From the NCBI GenBank assembly GCA_015075425.1, contig JABTUL010000002.1:682001-746000 (forward strand): 64,000 nucleotides of DNA, in the 5' to 3' direction. Positions 53,825 to 63,277 of this stretch are shown here, piece by piece; within the stretch, counting starts at the first letter, position 1; each line of letters opens with the position of its first letter. The position numbers and the translations under genes were made by a program. The notes beneath the pieces were generated by a model. The model had not been told where the DNA came from. It did no database searches and was given only the letters and a program-made list of their open reading frames with translations. The stretch comes from Spirochaetales bacterium (GTDB lineage Bacteria > Spirochaetota > Leptospiria > Leptospirales > Leptonemataceae).

Positions 53825-56419
53825 TTATTTAGCCTCAATCTCCTGGCGATAAGCCGGATAGGTGTCCACCATATAGTAAGCGCGCACCAGGCCCTTGACC
53901 GATCCCGGTTCGTAGGTAACTGTAACTTTATTTACATTTCCAGCACTGTCCTTGCCAATCTTCATTCCGCGCGCATAGTCGGCTTTGATGGGCTTGCCTG
54001 TACTGGCATCAACAAGCAAAAGGCCAAAAACATGCTCTTCCTCCTTGAGCTTTCCACCAACTATGTCCACACTTGCTGATGTGTCACTGCAAGTTATCTT
54101 TGCCTGACCGATTTGATCCGGATCCGGACCGGTGACAGAGCCCGATCCCCACAGGGACATGTTCATCCCACCGAACACCGGCATATGCCCGGTGGAGAAA
54201 TCGGTCAGTCCCATGATCTTCAGGAATTTGCCGTAGAATTCCAGATCATCGCCAAGAACCAGTGCATTCATGGCCGCCCCGTTCAGAACATGTCCCTTCT
54301 CTGGATGGACTTGCGTGGCAACACGATAAAGTCCAAAGGGCATATCCCAGGAACCGATGAAGCTGAGGAGAAAGCTCTTATAGTAAAAAAGAGTAAGCAA
54401 CCCGCCGTCATAATCAAGATTCAATACAAAACGATCTTTAAGATCTGGCGCAACAACAGTCTTCCCGATTGCTCCATCCAGTTTTCCGGGCACGACCCAG
54501 AGAATAGCGTTCTTGCCCTGGCCCTCAACAAAACCGGCCAGATAATGAAGTGAATCAAATCCGATCTGATTCCAGGAAGGGAGCATGGTCGGATTGGGGG
54601 CTGCCAGCCGACTCAATTCCAGAACCGTTGAAGGATCACCGGTCCTTGCCGGAATCTGATAGGGCATATCCCCGGAATTGCGCGCCCCTACATTGAAGGT
54701 AAAGGTCTTCTCATAGGAGCCGCCTTTTCTACCGCCAAAAAACTTAAGGCCAAATCGGGAGAGATCCGTGATATAATCGCCCTTGAGGGTTACGCTCAGC
54801 GCCCCTCCTTCAGGCCCGATCCACTTCTCCTGAGGAACGATCGTAACAAAGCGCCGATTTGCAGCCACCTGCACCAGGGTTTTCGGGTCACCGCTGAGCG
54901 ATACCTGCAGACTTTCTGCATCGAGTGCAGACAGGACGGTGTCACCATTCTTTCTCACAAAAAGCGTAAAGGTCAAAGGTTCATTGGCAGCGATTTCTTC
55001 CGGGGGCTCCACGGGCAATCCGCCGAACGGCGTTGTCCAGACCATAAAAACGCCTTCGGCCGGCAGGATTTCACCGGGCCCAATAGTGGAGCGGGGATCC
55101 CTGCGGCCGGCTGGTGTTAGGGGATAGTCATACGGTACGAAAAATATACCACCATTCTCACCGGCAATGTAAATGCCGTCATGACCCAATCCTGGCGAAC
55201 CGTTCAGGTCATTCCGATCCTCCTGGATGCATTGATAGGCCCAGCGCAGTTTTCCATCCGGATTGATAGCAAATAGCTTTCCTTCTCCCGAACCCACATA
55301 GATGATCCCGTTACCGTCGATGGCTGGCGAAGAACGAATCGGCTCCAGGGTATCAAAGGCCCAGATCTGCTGTCCGTCCGGACCCAGGGCATAAACGGTC
55401 CCGTCTGCCGAAGGCTGGATGATGTTTCCATCCGATTGCTGGGCCGGGCTGCTATAAATATGGTCACGGGTGCCGAACTTCCAGAGCTGCTTGCCATTAG
55501 CCTGGGCATAAGCCCTGACAATCCCATCATAGCCGCCCAGTATCAGAGCGCCGTCCGGATCATTTGATGTTAGAAGGGGCGACGCAGCATTGGAACCCCA
55601 TCCACCGGCAGTCCAGATGGATTCACCGGTCTGCGCATCATAGGCAAATACATTTTTTAAGGCGATGTACTGCGAACCATGAAAAATCCGCCCCGTTTGC
55701 GTATTCACCGCCGGAAGCGACCAAATCATTTCATTACCAACGAACACAGTCTTTCTTTCGCCGTTATTGCGATCAACAGCATAGGCAAGGTAATTATCGT
55801 TGGGCACGAGCAATGTTCCATCCTTCAGCATGGCAACATTCCCCTCAAACCAGTCTACATTATAGGTTTTCACGCCGAACTCCTCCTTTACCTCCTGGAC
55901 TGTGTGGGCCTTAAATTTCCAGAGCACTTTACCGTTGCGCCTGTCCAGGGCGTACAGGTGCGCATCTCCAGAACCAAAATAGACCCGTCCTTGATCGTCC
56001 AGCAGAGCCGATGAATCGATAACCTCCCCCGTAGCTGTTTTCCATTTCAGCTTGCCGTCCACGCCAATGGCATAAAAATAATGATCCGCCGATCCAATGT
56101 ATACGGTTCCCTCTTTATCAACAACGGCAGAACTGAAGATCCCCTTGCCGGTCCGGAATTCCCAGGGAGTCCGGTTGGTGATTTTGGGAATGACTGCGGT
56201 CCGTCCGTTTTGCAGCTCGTTGGCCCGAAACTTGGGCCAGGGGCTTTCGGGATCCAGAGGAACGCCGTAAGAGAACTTTCCCTCCTCTACTGGAACTTCC
56301 TTTGCCGGCAACATATTGTAGGTTCCAAACGGAATCGCAGCAAAAACATAGTAAAACAGAGCAGCAATGATAAATATGGGCAGAATATACCATTTTTTGA
56401 ATTTACCGACGGATGTCAT
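53825..56419 (-). CDS. PQQ-type beta-propeller membrane protein
   Basis: 864 residues. An N-terminal membrane anchor (about 10-28) precedes a beta-propeller made of repeats such as 'GTVYIGSADHYFYAIGVDGKLKWK', 'GRVYFGSGDAHLYALDRRNGKVLWKF' and 'GIIYVGSGEGKLFAINPDGKLRWAY' (about 90-420), like PQQ/BamB domains. The C-terminal 400 residues include an Ig-like segment and 'GMNMSLWGSGSVTGPDPDQIGQAKITCS', not recognised. No PQQ-binding Cys pair is evident, so it is more likely a structural or binding protein than a dehydrogenase. The gene lies between direct repeats A and B. Function unknown. Confidence 0.83.
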   Translation of the reverse strand: MTSVGKFKKWYILPIFIIAALFYYVFAAIPFGTYNMLPAKEVPVEEGKFSYGVPLDPESPWPKFRANELQNGRTAVIPKITNRTPWEFRTGKGIFSSAVVDKEGTVYIGSADHYFYAIGVDGKLKWKTATGEVIDSSALLDDQGRVYFGSGDAHLYALDRRNGKVLWKFKAHTVQEVKEEFGVKTYNVDWFEGNVAMLKDGTLLVPNDNYLAYAVDRNNGERKTVFVGNEMIWSLPAVNTQTGRIFHGSQYIALKNVFAYDAQTGESIWTAGGWGSNAASPLLTSNDPDGALILGGYDGIVRAYAQANGKQLWKFGTRDHIYSSPAQQSDGNIIQPSADGTVYALGPDGQQIWAFDTLEPIRSSPAIDGNGIIYVGSGEGKLFAINPDGKLRWAYQCIQEDRNDLNGSPGLGHDGIYIAGENGGIFFVPYDYPLTPAGRRDPRSTIGPGEILPAEGVFMVWTTPFGGLPVEPPEEIAANEPLTFTLFVRKNGDTVLSALDAESLQVSLSGDPKTLVQVAANRRFVTIVPQEKWIGPEGGALSVTLKGDYITDLSRFGLKFFGGRKGGSYEKTFTFNVGARNSGDMPYQIPARTGDPSTVLELSRLAAPNPTMLPSWNQIGFDSLHYLAGFVEGQGKNAILWVVPGKLDGAIGKTVVAPDLKDRFVLNLDYDGGLLTLFYYKSFLLSFIGSWDMPFGLYRVATQVHPEKGHVLNGAAMNALVLGDDLEFYGKFLKIMGLTDFSTGHMPVFGGMNMSLWGSGSVTGPDPDQIGQAKITCSDTSASVDIVGGKLKEEEHVFGLLLVDASTGKPIKADYARGMKIGKDSAGNVNKVTVTYEPGSVKGLVRAYYMVDTYPAYRQEIEAK

Positions 56420-56494
56420 GATAAGCAGTTTCCCCTAACTATTAAAACCTGAAACTACAGGACAGCCCTTACCTGTCTACTTTTTTACAGCGCG

Positions 56495-56580
56495 GCCCGA
56501 ATACAGTTTTCTCTAAAGCGGGCCGCACTGCAAAAGAACATCAATCGCCGCGAGTATACATCTCCCCAATCAAATGGCCA
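56495..56580 (+). repeat. Direct-repeat copy B (3' end of acyl-CoA ligase and beyond)
   Basis: Partner of copy A. Its 56541-56580 part codes for the last residues of the acyl-CoA ligase on the - strand, which look native to the family ('GHLIGEMY'), while 56495-56540 lies beyond the stop. Coding constraint makes B the likely ancestral copy. Read on +, B also encodes a peptide resembling the ankyrin C-terminus. Confidence 0.85.
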
Positions 56581-58349
56581 TACTTCTCTGCGATAAAATG
56601 CCGTTTGATGGAAAGTTTGGCCGTAAGCTCACTGCCAACGGTAAAAACTTCCGGTAACAGTCGAAAATCAACTATTCTTTCAAAGGATTTAAAGCCGGCA
56701 GATTCGTTGATGCATTCCTTTATCGCGGCGCGAATCTCCTGTGCAGCCCCCGGATGCCTGGCTATAGTGGCCAGATCTTCCCCGTAGCGCGACAGGGCCT
56801 CTGCGTCCGGAACAATCAAGGCCCCCAGGTATTTCTGATCCTGACCCACAACCATACACTGAGAAATCAAAGGTGATTGCAGCAGACGATTCTCAATCGG
56901 AACGGGTTCAACATTCTCCCCTCCCAGTAGTACAATGGTTTCCTTTGTCCGCCCGACGATGCGCAAGCAGCCGTCTGGCATCATCATGCCCAGGTCCCCC
57001 GTATTGAGCCAGCCTTCACTGATTACCGCTGCCGTTGCTTCCGGATTTTTATAATAGCCCAGCATCACCTGGGGACCGCGAACATGAATTTCCCCTTTTT
57101 TCCCCTGAGCATCGAGCCCCGGCCAGATCACTTTTTTAGTCTGCGGATCCACCAGCCGTAAATCTGTATCCGGGTAAACGGGACCGACGGTGCCCACCAC
57201 CAGTTGTTCTGGTGTGCGCACCGCAAGGACCGGTGAAGTCTCCGTCATCCCATAGCCTTCAAGAACCGGAATGCCGATACTATTGAAGAACAGGTCCACA
57301 TGGAGTGGCAAGGCACCTCCGCCGGAAACCGATGCTTTCAATTTCCCGCCGGTGGCCTGCCGGATTTTGGCCAGAACCAACCAGTCCAGAGCACGGTAGG
57401 GCAAATAAAGCAAAGGCAACGCCAGCTTATAAGAAGCACTGCTGTTTTTCGCAGTATAGTAAGCAGAAGCCAGCAGCGTTGCCAGCCGGAAGAGCAGCCG
57501 TTTGCTGGCCGGGCCGCGGGCCACTGCCGATCGTATACCGGCGTAAATACTTTCCCATAGACGCGGCGCGGAAGCCATGAAGGTCGGCTTTACGATCGTC
57601 AGGTCCTCTTTGAGAGTACGCACACTCGAATAGTACGTTGCACAACCTCTGGAGATGGCAATAAGCTCGAAAATTCTCTCAAAGATGTGCCATACTGGTA
57701 AGATGGACAGGATGCGTTCCTCGGCTGAAATTTCCATGGGCAGACGCTTGATCTGCGAGAGCAGATTGCCATGGGATAGCATGACGCCCTTGGGTTGCCC
57801 TGTTGTCCCGCTGGTATAGATGAGAGTGAATAGATGTTCCGACGCAATTGCCGTCAGACGGTCCTGAATCGTCTGATTGCCTCTGGACAGGAGTTCCACG
57901 CCACGTTCCAGAAGATCTAGGAATTGCCGGGCATTGCTATCTCTTCCTTCCATCAGGATAACCGTTTTGAGTACAGCGGATTCCTGTAGGGCAGTAACTC
58001 GCCGCAGGGTACTTTCGTTTTCCACAATAAGAATTTTCATATCTGAATGCGGAACGATATGCCGAATGTCATCTGCCGTTATGTCTGTTCCTCTGGGCAC
58101 ATCTGCCGCTCCGCAAAGGGTGATCGCCATGCTCGATACTATCCATTCATAGCGATTGTCGGCAAAGAGACCAACCTTGTCACCAGATGATAAACCCAGC
58201 TCCGCGAGCGCCGTTGCCAGAGCCAGAGCGTCATCGTAAAGTTGACCGTAACTCCTGCTCTGGAATTCCTTTCCTTTGCGCGTGGCAAAGGCCGGACGAT
58301 CCCGGTACTTTCTTGCTGATTCTTGATACATGTGAGCGATGCTTTGCAT
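56541..58349 (-). CDS. Long-chain fatty acyl-CoA ligase (AMP-binding)
   Basis: 602 residues from the ATG at 58349, which has AGGAGG 5 bp upstream; the open frame continues upstream without support. Adenylation motifs are 'LIYTSGTTGQPKGVMLSH', 'GYGMTETSPV', 'NTGDLGMMMPDGCLRIVGRTKETIVLLGGENV' and a C-terminal 'KLSIKRHFIAEKYG' containing the catalytic Lys. It activates fatty acids to acyl-CoA at the membrane surface. It follows the AraC regulator gene by 80 bp on the same strand, so that regulator may control it. Confidence 0.96.
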   Translation of the reverse strand: MQSIAHMYQESARKYRDRPAFATRKGKEFQSRSYGQLYDDALALATALAELGLSSGDKVGLFADNRYEWIVSSMAITLCGAADVPRGTDITADDIRHIVPHSDMKILIVENESTLRRVTALQESAVLKTVILMEGRDSNARQFLDLLERGVELLSRGNQTIQDRLTAIASEHLFTLIYTSGTTGQPKGVMLSHGNLLSQIKRLPMEISAEERILSILPVWHIFERIFELIAISRGCATYYSSVRTLKEDLTIVKPTFMASAPRLWESIYAGIRSAVARGPASKRLLFRLATLLASAYYTAKNSSASYKLALPLLYLPYRALDWLVLAKIRQATGGKLKASVSGGGALPLHVDLFFNSIGIPVLEGYGMTETSPVLAVRTPEQLVVGTVGPVYPDTDLRLVDPQTKKVIWPGLDAQGKKGEIHVRGPQVMLGYYKNPEATAAVISEGWLNTGDLGMMMPDGCLRIVGRTKETIVLLGGENVEPVPIENRLLQSPLISQCMVVGQDQKYLGALIVPDAEALSRYGEDLATIARHPGAAQEIRAAIKECINESAGFKSFERIVDFRLLPEVFTVGSELTAKLSIKRHFIAEKYGHLIGEMYTRGD

Positions 58350-58429
58350 ACGAACCTCCTGTTGATGGATGAACGTAGCACACGGAACACCGATCTGTCG
58401 CCTCACTGTATAATCCGGGACGTCCTGGT

Positions 58430-59458
58430 TTATAAAGGGAGACCGTGCCGGCGCACATCGGCAGCCGTCATGCCGGTTTCCTTCCGGAAGGCCCGGTGGA
58501 AGGCTGAACGGGAATTAAAGCCCACGGCTAAAGCCACAGAAAGCACTGATCTACCGGGTTCCGACAGAAGCAACTCCCTCGCTTCGTCAACCCGAAATCG
58601 GTTGATGTAACGGTAGAAAGTCACGCCCAGGCGATCATTCAATATTTCAGAAAGCTGATGCAAGCTTATGCCGATCTCGGCGGCAAAGCGCGGCATGGTA
58701 TAGTCTTCATCCTGGTAGGCCCGCTCTACTGTCATGATCTCGTCCATTTTGCGTAGAACCGCTTCCACATCCAGTCCGCGCAAACGTGATTTCTCATAGC
58801 GAGATTTCTTGATATCTTCCTGTAAATCGATCCACACATCGGGATGCTTCAAGCTGTAAAGAAATGCAAAGTAAAGAATGCCAGGTAATATTGCGGCCGA
58901 CGCCAGGGTCAGCAATGCATAGCCAGCCAGCTGGCCGGTAATGCCGAGCAACAAATCCAGTCCCGAACATAGAATCAAAAGAAAAAGCGGCCGATACTTT
59001 TTCCGGGCCGCAGGACTGAGTTCCAGCAACATACCCGATAGGGAACTCATAAAATACAGAAAAACATGAACTTTTGTTATAAAGTGAAGTGATGGGGAAA
59101 CCACTTTAATCCACTCCGGCCTGACGGGGCCAGCGTATAGCAGGAACATGGCCAGCAGAACAGCCGGCGCAAAATGGAAGTGGTGAAGTGTGCGCCCGCC
59201 AATGCGCCAAAGAAGCCAGGCTGCTGCCGCAGGTCCGATACTCAGCACAAACGGCAGATGCACGATCGCAAGGAGAGGTGCGGCTGCGACCAGACCGGAC
59301 GCCGCGGCGAAAGCACTCAGGAGCCAGATGCCAGAGCAGGCAAGAGCTGCGGCGGCCATAACCGCTTTCCGACCCTGCACCACGCAAATGCCTGCGGCCC
59401 ACAAAAAGGCGAACCAGCCTCCGGAAAAAAACCAGGCACCCAGTAAACTCTGGAGCAT
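58430..59458 (-). CDS. Membrane-bound AraC-family regulator
   Basis: 342 residues from the ATG at 59458; a longer frame upstream is not supported. About seven transmembrane helices (residues 5-215) are followed by a linker and a C-terminal AraC domain with 'MPRFAAEIGISLHQLSEILNDRLGVTFYRYINRFRVDEARELL' and 'VALAVGFNSRSAFHRAFRKETGMT'. Such membrane-tethered regulators are frequent in Leptospira relatives; the ligand probably reaches it in the membrane, fitting its fatty-acid-ligase neighbour downstream. Regulation of that ligase is inference. Confidence 0.9.
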   Translation of the reverse strand: MLQSLLGAWFFSGGWFAFLWAAGICVVQGRKAVMAAAALACSGIWLLSAFAAASGLVAAAPLLAIVHLPFVLSIGPAAAAWLLWRIGGRTLHHFHFAPAVLLAMFLLYAGPVRPEWIKVVSPSLHFITKVHVFLYFMSSLSGMLLELSPAARKKYRPLFLLILCSGLDLLLGITGQLAGYALLTLASAAILPGILYFAFLYSLKHPDVWIDLQEDIKKSRYEKSRLRGLDVEAVLRKMDEIMTVERAYQDEDYTMPRFAAEIGISLHQLSEILNDRLGVTFYRYINRFRVDEARELLLSEPGRSVLSVALAVGFNSRSAFHRAFRKETGMTAADVRRHGLPL

Positions 59459-59565
59459 AGCCCGATTGTGATCATCGGTTGAACGAAACAAGTGAAAAAT
59501 TTTTCTGACCGGCCGGACTTTCTGTGAAGAATATCTTTCTAATTCCTGGGGCGCGTAAACCCTGA

Positions 59566-59757
59566 TTGGGTCACGAGGATTTGCTGTATATTCGCAATCG
59601 GATGGAGAAATATTCCGATTTGCCGATGGATCTCGCCGACGCATCGCTAATGGCGCTTGCAGAAGCCAGGCAGATTCGCGAAATTATCAGCCTGGACGCA
59701 GATTTCAGCATTTACCGCACACTCAAGGGCAAAGTGCTGCACAATCTTCTCCCATGA
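59566..59757 (+). pseudogene. VapC-like PIN-domain remnant
   Basis: 63 codons that match only the C-terminal half of PIN ribonuclease toxins: 'KYSDLPMDLADASLMALAE' and 'IISLDADFSIYR' contain late acidic residues of the PIN active site. The N-terminal half with the first catalytic Asp is missing, and upstream sequence to 59458 shows no frame that restores it. No antitoxin gene is adjacent. It therefore looks like a decayed toxin-antitoxin module between a regulator and an outer-membrane protein gene. The rest of the 59459-59892 gap shows nothing recognisable. Confidence 0.8.
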
Positions 59758-59892
59758 TAAGATTCCAGCTAATTCTCTGAAAATAGCTACTAATTGCTTT
59801 CATTCCCAATTCGGCCGGGCAGGACAACCCCCGGCCCTCGCAGCCCAATTTGAGAAAATTTGACAGTTCACCCCCGACCTGAATGGTGGCCC

Positions 59893-60540
59893 GTGCATCC
59901 GTTGCGCCCTACACTCAAGGCTCTCCTCTGGCTTTTGCTTCTGAATGTGCCGCTCGGCGCACAAGAGCTGATTCAATCGCGCGCTTCCAATGAATTCGGT
60001 TTCTGGCTGGGGGCCTCCGCGCCGGTCCCGGCCACTCCTTACAGTGAAGTTCTGGATGGAACGATTGGCGGCGGGCTCTTCTACCGTGTCGAATGGCCCT
60101 GGGTTTTTCATACGGAAGCCGGTTTTTCCTTTTCTCACTACCAGTCCCGCACCACGCAGGCGGCGACCATCGCTCCCTTTTATCTGGCCCTGGCCTACAG
60201 ACTGCCCTTCCCCTGGAAGGTGCAAACTTTTCTGAAAGCTGGAGCGGGCAGCGCTTACATTCAGGTGCGGCCCAACAATCTTCAGGGATGGGATCCACTC
60301 GGGTATGCCGGTCTGGAATTTTCTCTGCAACCGACACGCCGCTTTCGCATAGGTTTGCGACTCGACTACAACCTCGTCTATGAAGAACATCTGAAGAACC
60401 CTCAGGATGAAAACCTGCCTCTGGTGCTTCTGCTGGGAGGAAGCCTCGAGCAGGAATTGCGTTACCGCGAAGCCAATCGCTTCAAACTGGAAAATGGTCA
60501 TTTTTTTCACTTTGGTCTGATGATGAGCTTTTATTTTTAG
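59893..60540 (+). CDS. Outer-membrane beta-barrel protein
   Basis: About 215 residues from a GTG at 59893 (GGTGG nearby); a TTG at 59860 would add 11 residues that look non-coding. A signal peptide ('LLWLLLLNVPLGAQ') is followed by alternating strands ending in a Phe ('GLMMSFYF'), the usual outer-membrane barrel terminus. Roughly eight amphipathic strands can be counted, like OmpW/OmpA-type small barrels. No enzymatic motif is seen. It is 8 bp before the next lipoprotein gene and may form a surface unit with it. Confidence 0.8.
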   Translation: MHPLRPTLKALLWLLLLNVPLGAQELIQSRASNEFGFWLGASAPVPATPYSEVLDGTIGGGLFYRVEWPWVFHTEAGFSFSHYQSRTTQAATIAPFYLALAYRLPFPWKVQTFLKAGAGSAYIQVRPNNLQGWDPLGYAGLEFSLQPTRRFRIGLRLDYNLVYEEHLKNPQDENLPLVLLLGGSLEQELRYREANRFKLENGHFFHFGLMMSFYF

Positions 60541-60548
60541 GATAACGC

Positions 60549-61769
60549 ATGCAAAAACGATGGATTCCAGTCTTCCTTGTTTGTCTGAGCGCCCTGCAGT
60601 GCGGCTGGGGCGCCAATGGCGAAGGTCATGCATTGCTTTCCCTGCTGGTCAATCGCCGTATGATTGTCATCCTGAAAGGGACCTACGCTACAGATAGCCC
60701 GCTGGCTTTTTCAGAGATCAATAACAACCAGCTTTTCCGTGACGCGGATGATACAATCAATGTTGATAATATTCCGGCTTACAGCGATTTACCCATCTAT
60801 ATCGATTTTGGTGAGATTCGCCTGTCCTCAAAGTTTGGCAGCCCCATTCTCATTTCCAGTAACGATGATGCCGTTGCCTTCTGGGACGTACTGACCTCCG
60901 GCCGCCAGGTGTATTGCAGTCAAATCTATTCCTTTGATCCTCTCAATGACCGGTGTCTTTCCACCGGTGGACTCATCAATTTTCGCGATTTCATGAACGG
61001 CAATGGCGCCATCTATCCTTCTCGTGATGTGGGACCGGGCATCTACCCGCATGCCGGAGTTTTTGTCCGGGCCATTGCTACGGGCTACTCCAAGGATGAT
61101 GCTACCGTTTCCATTGATCGCTTTGACAACAACGATATTTTTGGCCACAATATCATACAGAATGTAAACTATGACCCGGGCGTGGATGCAGCTCAAAAAC
61201 AGATTCTGTTGCCGCAATTTTTTCCGCTGCTGCACCCATCGCATGCGCCCGGCTATCTGGTCGTGGATGATAGTTACCAGCCCATCATTCTGGAAATTCG
61301 CTTCAATCTAAAAGAAAATTTAATGGTCCACAGCTATCCCAACGGTAGTTCCCGCACCCAGACAGTCGTTTCTTTTAGCGACTGGCGCAAAAACCATGCC
61401 GGACAATTTGATATCGGTGGAGCCGTACTGACGCGGGCGCGGATGATCTATCCCGGTTATGCTTCAAGTCTGACCATCACCGGCGGAGTGGAAACCACAC
61501 CCAATCGCTTTTACTACGCCCTGTACTTTCAGGTAGAAGATAAAAAAGATGAAACGCTGCCCATTGCAGCAACTCCGGTCCGCAATGGCAGGAATGTTCT
61601 GGCCAACATCATGCCCGGCATCTCCACCTATGTACTGCAGTGTCGCTATGATTGTAAATACGATGGCTTCCCGGAAGTTGTGGTAAATGAAACTCCTTTT
61701 GAAATGCAGTTGGGCCCGCGTTCCGTCGATCTTGCCTGCGGGAACGCCGTCCCCGCAGGCTGCGATTAA
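60549..61769 (+). CDS. Large lipoprotein of unknown function
   Basis: 406 residues with a signal sequence ending in 'LSALQC', a loose spirochetal lipobox (Cys 18). The mature region is beta-rich with several Cys pairs ('CSQIYSFDPLNDRC', 'CRYDC', 'CGNAVPAGC') that may form disulfides. It looks like a conserved Leptospira-type surface lipoprotein; I cannot name the family. It lies right after the outer-membrane barrel gene and is probably co-transcribed with it. Confidence 0.78.
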   Translation: MQKRWIPVFLVCLSALQCGWGANGEGHALLSLLVNRRMIVILKGTYATDSPLAFSEINNNQLFRDADDTINVDNIPAYSDLPIYIDFGEIRLSSKFGSPILISSNDDAVAFWDVLTSGRQVYCSQIYSFDPLNDRCLSTGGLINFRDFMNGNGAIYPSRDVGPGIYPHAGVFVRAIATGYSKDDATVSIDRFDNNDIFGHNIIQNVNYDPGVDAAQKQILLPQFFPLLHPSHAPGYLVVDDSYQPIILEIRFNLKENLMVHSYPNGSSRTQTVVSFSDWRKNHAGQFDIGGAVLTRARMIYPGYASSLTITGGVETTPNRFYYALYFQVEDKKDETLPIAATPVRNGRNVLANIMPGISTYVLQCRYDCKYDGFPEVVVNETPFEMQLGPRSVDLACGNAVPAGCD

Positions 61770-61820
61770 AAATCCCCGAGAAGCAGTTGCCTTAGCAAGC
61801 CTGGTTTCTGTTCATGCCCT

Positions 61821-62624
61821 GTGGGCGAACATTACCGGCTTCCGGAAAAGGAAAAACTTACCGGTTTTTACATTTCCGATGTCCATTTTTTGATCAGCAA
61901 AAAGGTTCGGCCGCACGCCCATAAAGAGCTACTACAGCTACTCGATCAACTTATCCTGCGCAAAGTGCGTTTCAAGAACATTTACCTGGTTGGAGACGTC
62001 ATCGAAAACTGGTTTTTCAGCGCAGCAAATCAGGTGAAAAGACGCAAGCGCCGCCTTGCCCGGCTCTTCGACCGTCTGGACGCACTGGCCACACCCAAAA
62101 GTCGTAAATACTATATTATTGGAAATCATGATACCGTACGATTCAGTATGCGCCTGGAACCATCTCTGGCCCGCTTCCTGGATCGGCGCCACTGGATCAT
62201 TAGCGAGCGCGTGCGTAAGAAGAAACTGGTGGTTTTGCATGGCCATCAGGGACAGTACAATCGGCTTACCTGGGCTCTGGACATTGCCATCGTGCGCAGC
62301 CTGTATTTCTTATCCTTTGCCTTTCCGGCACTGCTCAAAAAAGCAGAATCGTTCTATGATCGCCATTTGAATCGCCGGGACCCTGGAACGGCCTTAGAAA
62401 ATCTTACCTACTATCAGCGGCTTAGCCAGGTAGCCGATCAGGGCAAGCGAATCATGGTTTCCGGGCACACGCATCGGGCATTGTGCCTGCCAGAGCTCCG
62501 GGTCATCAATACAGGCGACTGGGTGCAAAGCAGGACATTTGTACTGCAATCCGGGCAGCGATTCCGGTTACTCAAAGCTCTGGGGAGAAAAAAATATCAG
62601 TTACTGGCCGACCATACGTTCTGA
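61821..62624 (+). CDS. LpxH-like metallophosphoesterase
   Basis: 267 residues from a GTG. The calcineurin-like fold has 'FYISDVHF' (D-x-H), 'LVGDVIENWF' (GD), 'IIGNHD' and 'VSGHTHRALCLP' for the two metal ions, and 'VLHGHQGQY'. Such proteins include UDP-2,3-diacylglucosamine pyrophosphatases of lipid A synthesis. The extra 'DVIENWFFSAANQVKRRKRR' resembles LpxH/LpxG-type lipid-binding lids. Substrate assignment is therefore likely but not certain. It lies 52 bp after the lipoprotein gene. Confidence 0.86.
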   Translation: MGEHYRLPEKEKLTGFYISDVHFLISKKVRPHAHKELLQLLDQLILRKVRFKNIYLVGDVIENWFFSAANQVKRRKRRLARLFDRLDALATPKSRKYYIIGNHDTVRFSMRLEPSLARFLDRRHWIISERVRKKKLVVLHGHQGQYNRLTWALDIAIVRSLYFLSFAFPALLKKAESFYDRHLNRRDPGTALENLTYYQRLSQVADQGKRIMVSGHTHRALCLPELRVINTGDWVQSRTFVLQSGQRFRLLKALGRKKYQLLADHTF

Positions 62625-62701
62625 TCGCCGCTCAAAACCCCGGCAGATCCAGGAAAAAAATTCTTGCCACCTTTTCACACCTCCCGTCTAATCAGGTCAG
62701 G

Positions 62702-63268
62702 ATGCGAATTACAGTTGTTCTGGTGCTCCTTAGCGGCCTTCTGGTCTGCTGCCGGAATCAGGCGAAGCAAAAATTGGGTGAACCTGGTGGTGCAGAAAAT
62801 TTGACGCGGGCTACAGCTCACTGGCAGAAAGACCCGCTGGCTGAGTACGTGTACATTCGCTCCCGGAGGCAGCCACTGATTCAGCGTTTGCTTCTAACCG
62901 CCGTACACATCAAAGAAGGTCGCGCAGTCCAGCGGCTGCACTATTCGGGTAGAACTCTCGATCAGGGGGGCCAGGAGAAGGTAGAATCCTGGCGGGAAGA
63001 AACCCCGGCTGTGTCCAATCGGCGGACCAACGCTTTTCCGGCTCTGACCATGGAACAGCTCTTTGCTGAATGCCAGGCCTCTATCCAGAAGTTCCCGGGC
63101 ACCGCGCCACGGATTACGCTCTTTGCCAGTGGGCTCCTGGCAGAATGCACCGTCCGGCCACCCGGCTGCGCCGATGACTGCGGCTATGAACTGCGGCTTG
63201 AACAAATACGCCCGGGTGCCCTGAGCGACGGTGAAATGAAACAATTTTTAGAGAAAGGGAGTCTTTAG
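62702..63268 (+). CDS. Lipoprotein of unknown function
   Basis: 188 residues from the ATG at 62702 (AGG site just upstream). The signal peptide ends in 'LLSGLLVCC'. The mature domain includes basic patches ('YVYIRSRRQPLIQRLLL') and a C-terminal Cys-rich part ('CTVRPPGCADDCGYELRL') that may form disulfides. I do not recognise a family. It lies 9 bp before the astacin-like protease gene and may be its partner or inhibitor; that is speculation based on spacing. Confidence 0.75.
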   Translation: MRITVVLVLLSGLLVCCRNQAKQKLGEPGGAENLTRATAHWQKDPLAEYVYIRSRRQPLIQRLLLTAVHIKEGRAVQRLHYSGRTLDQGGQEKVESWREETPAVSNRRTNAFPALTMEQLFAECQASIQKFPGTAPRITLFASGLLAECTVRPPGCADDCGYELRLEQIRPGALSDGEMKQFLEKGSL

Positions 63269-63277
63269 GGGGACTTT

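Noticed and set aside
58410-58419. ATAATCCGGG, part of the MITE arm sequence
   Set aside because: Only ten bases, no second arm or hairpin nearby; compatible with chance.
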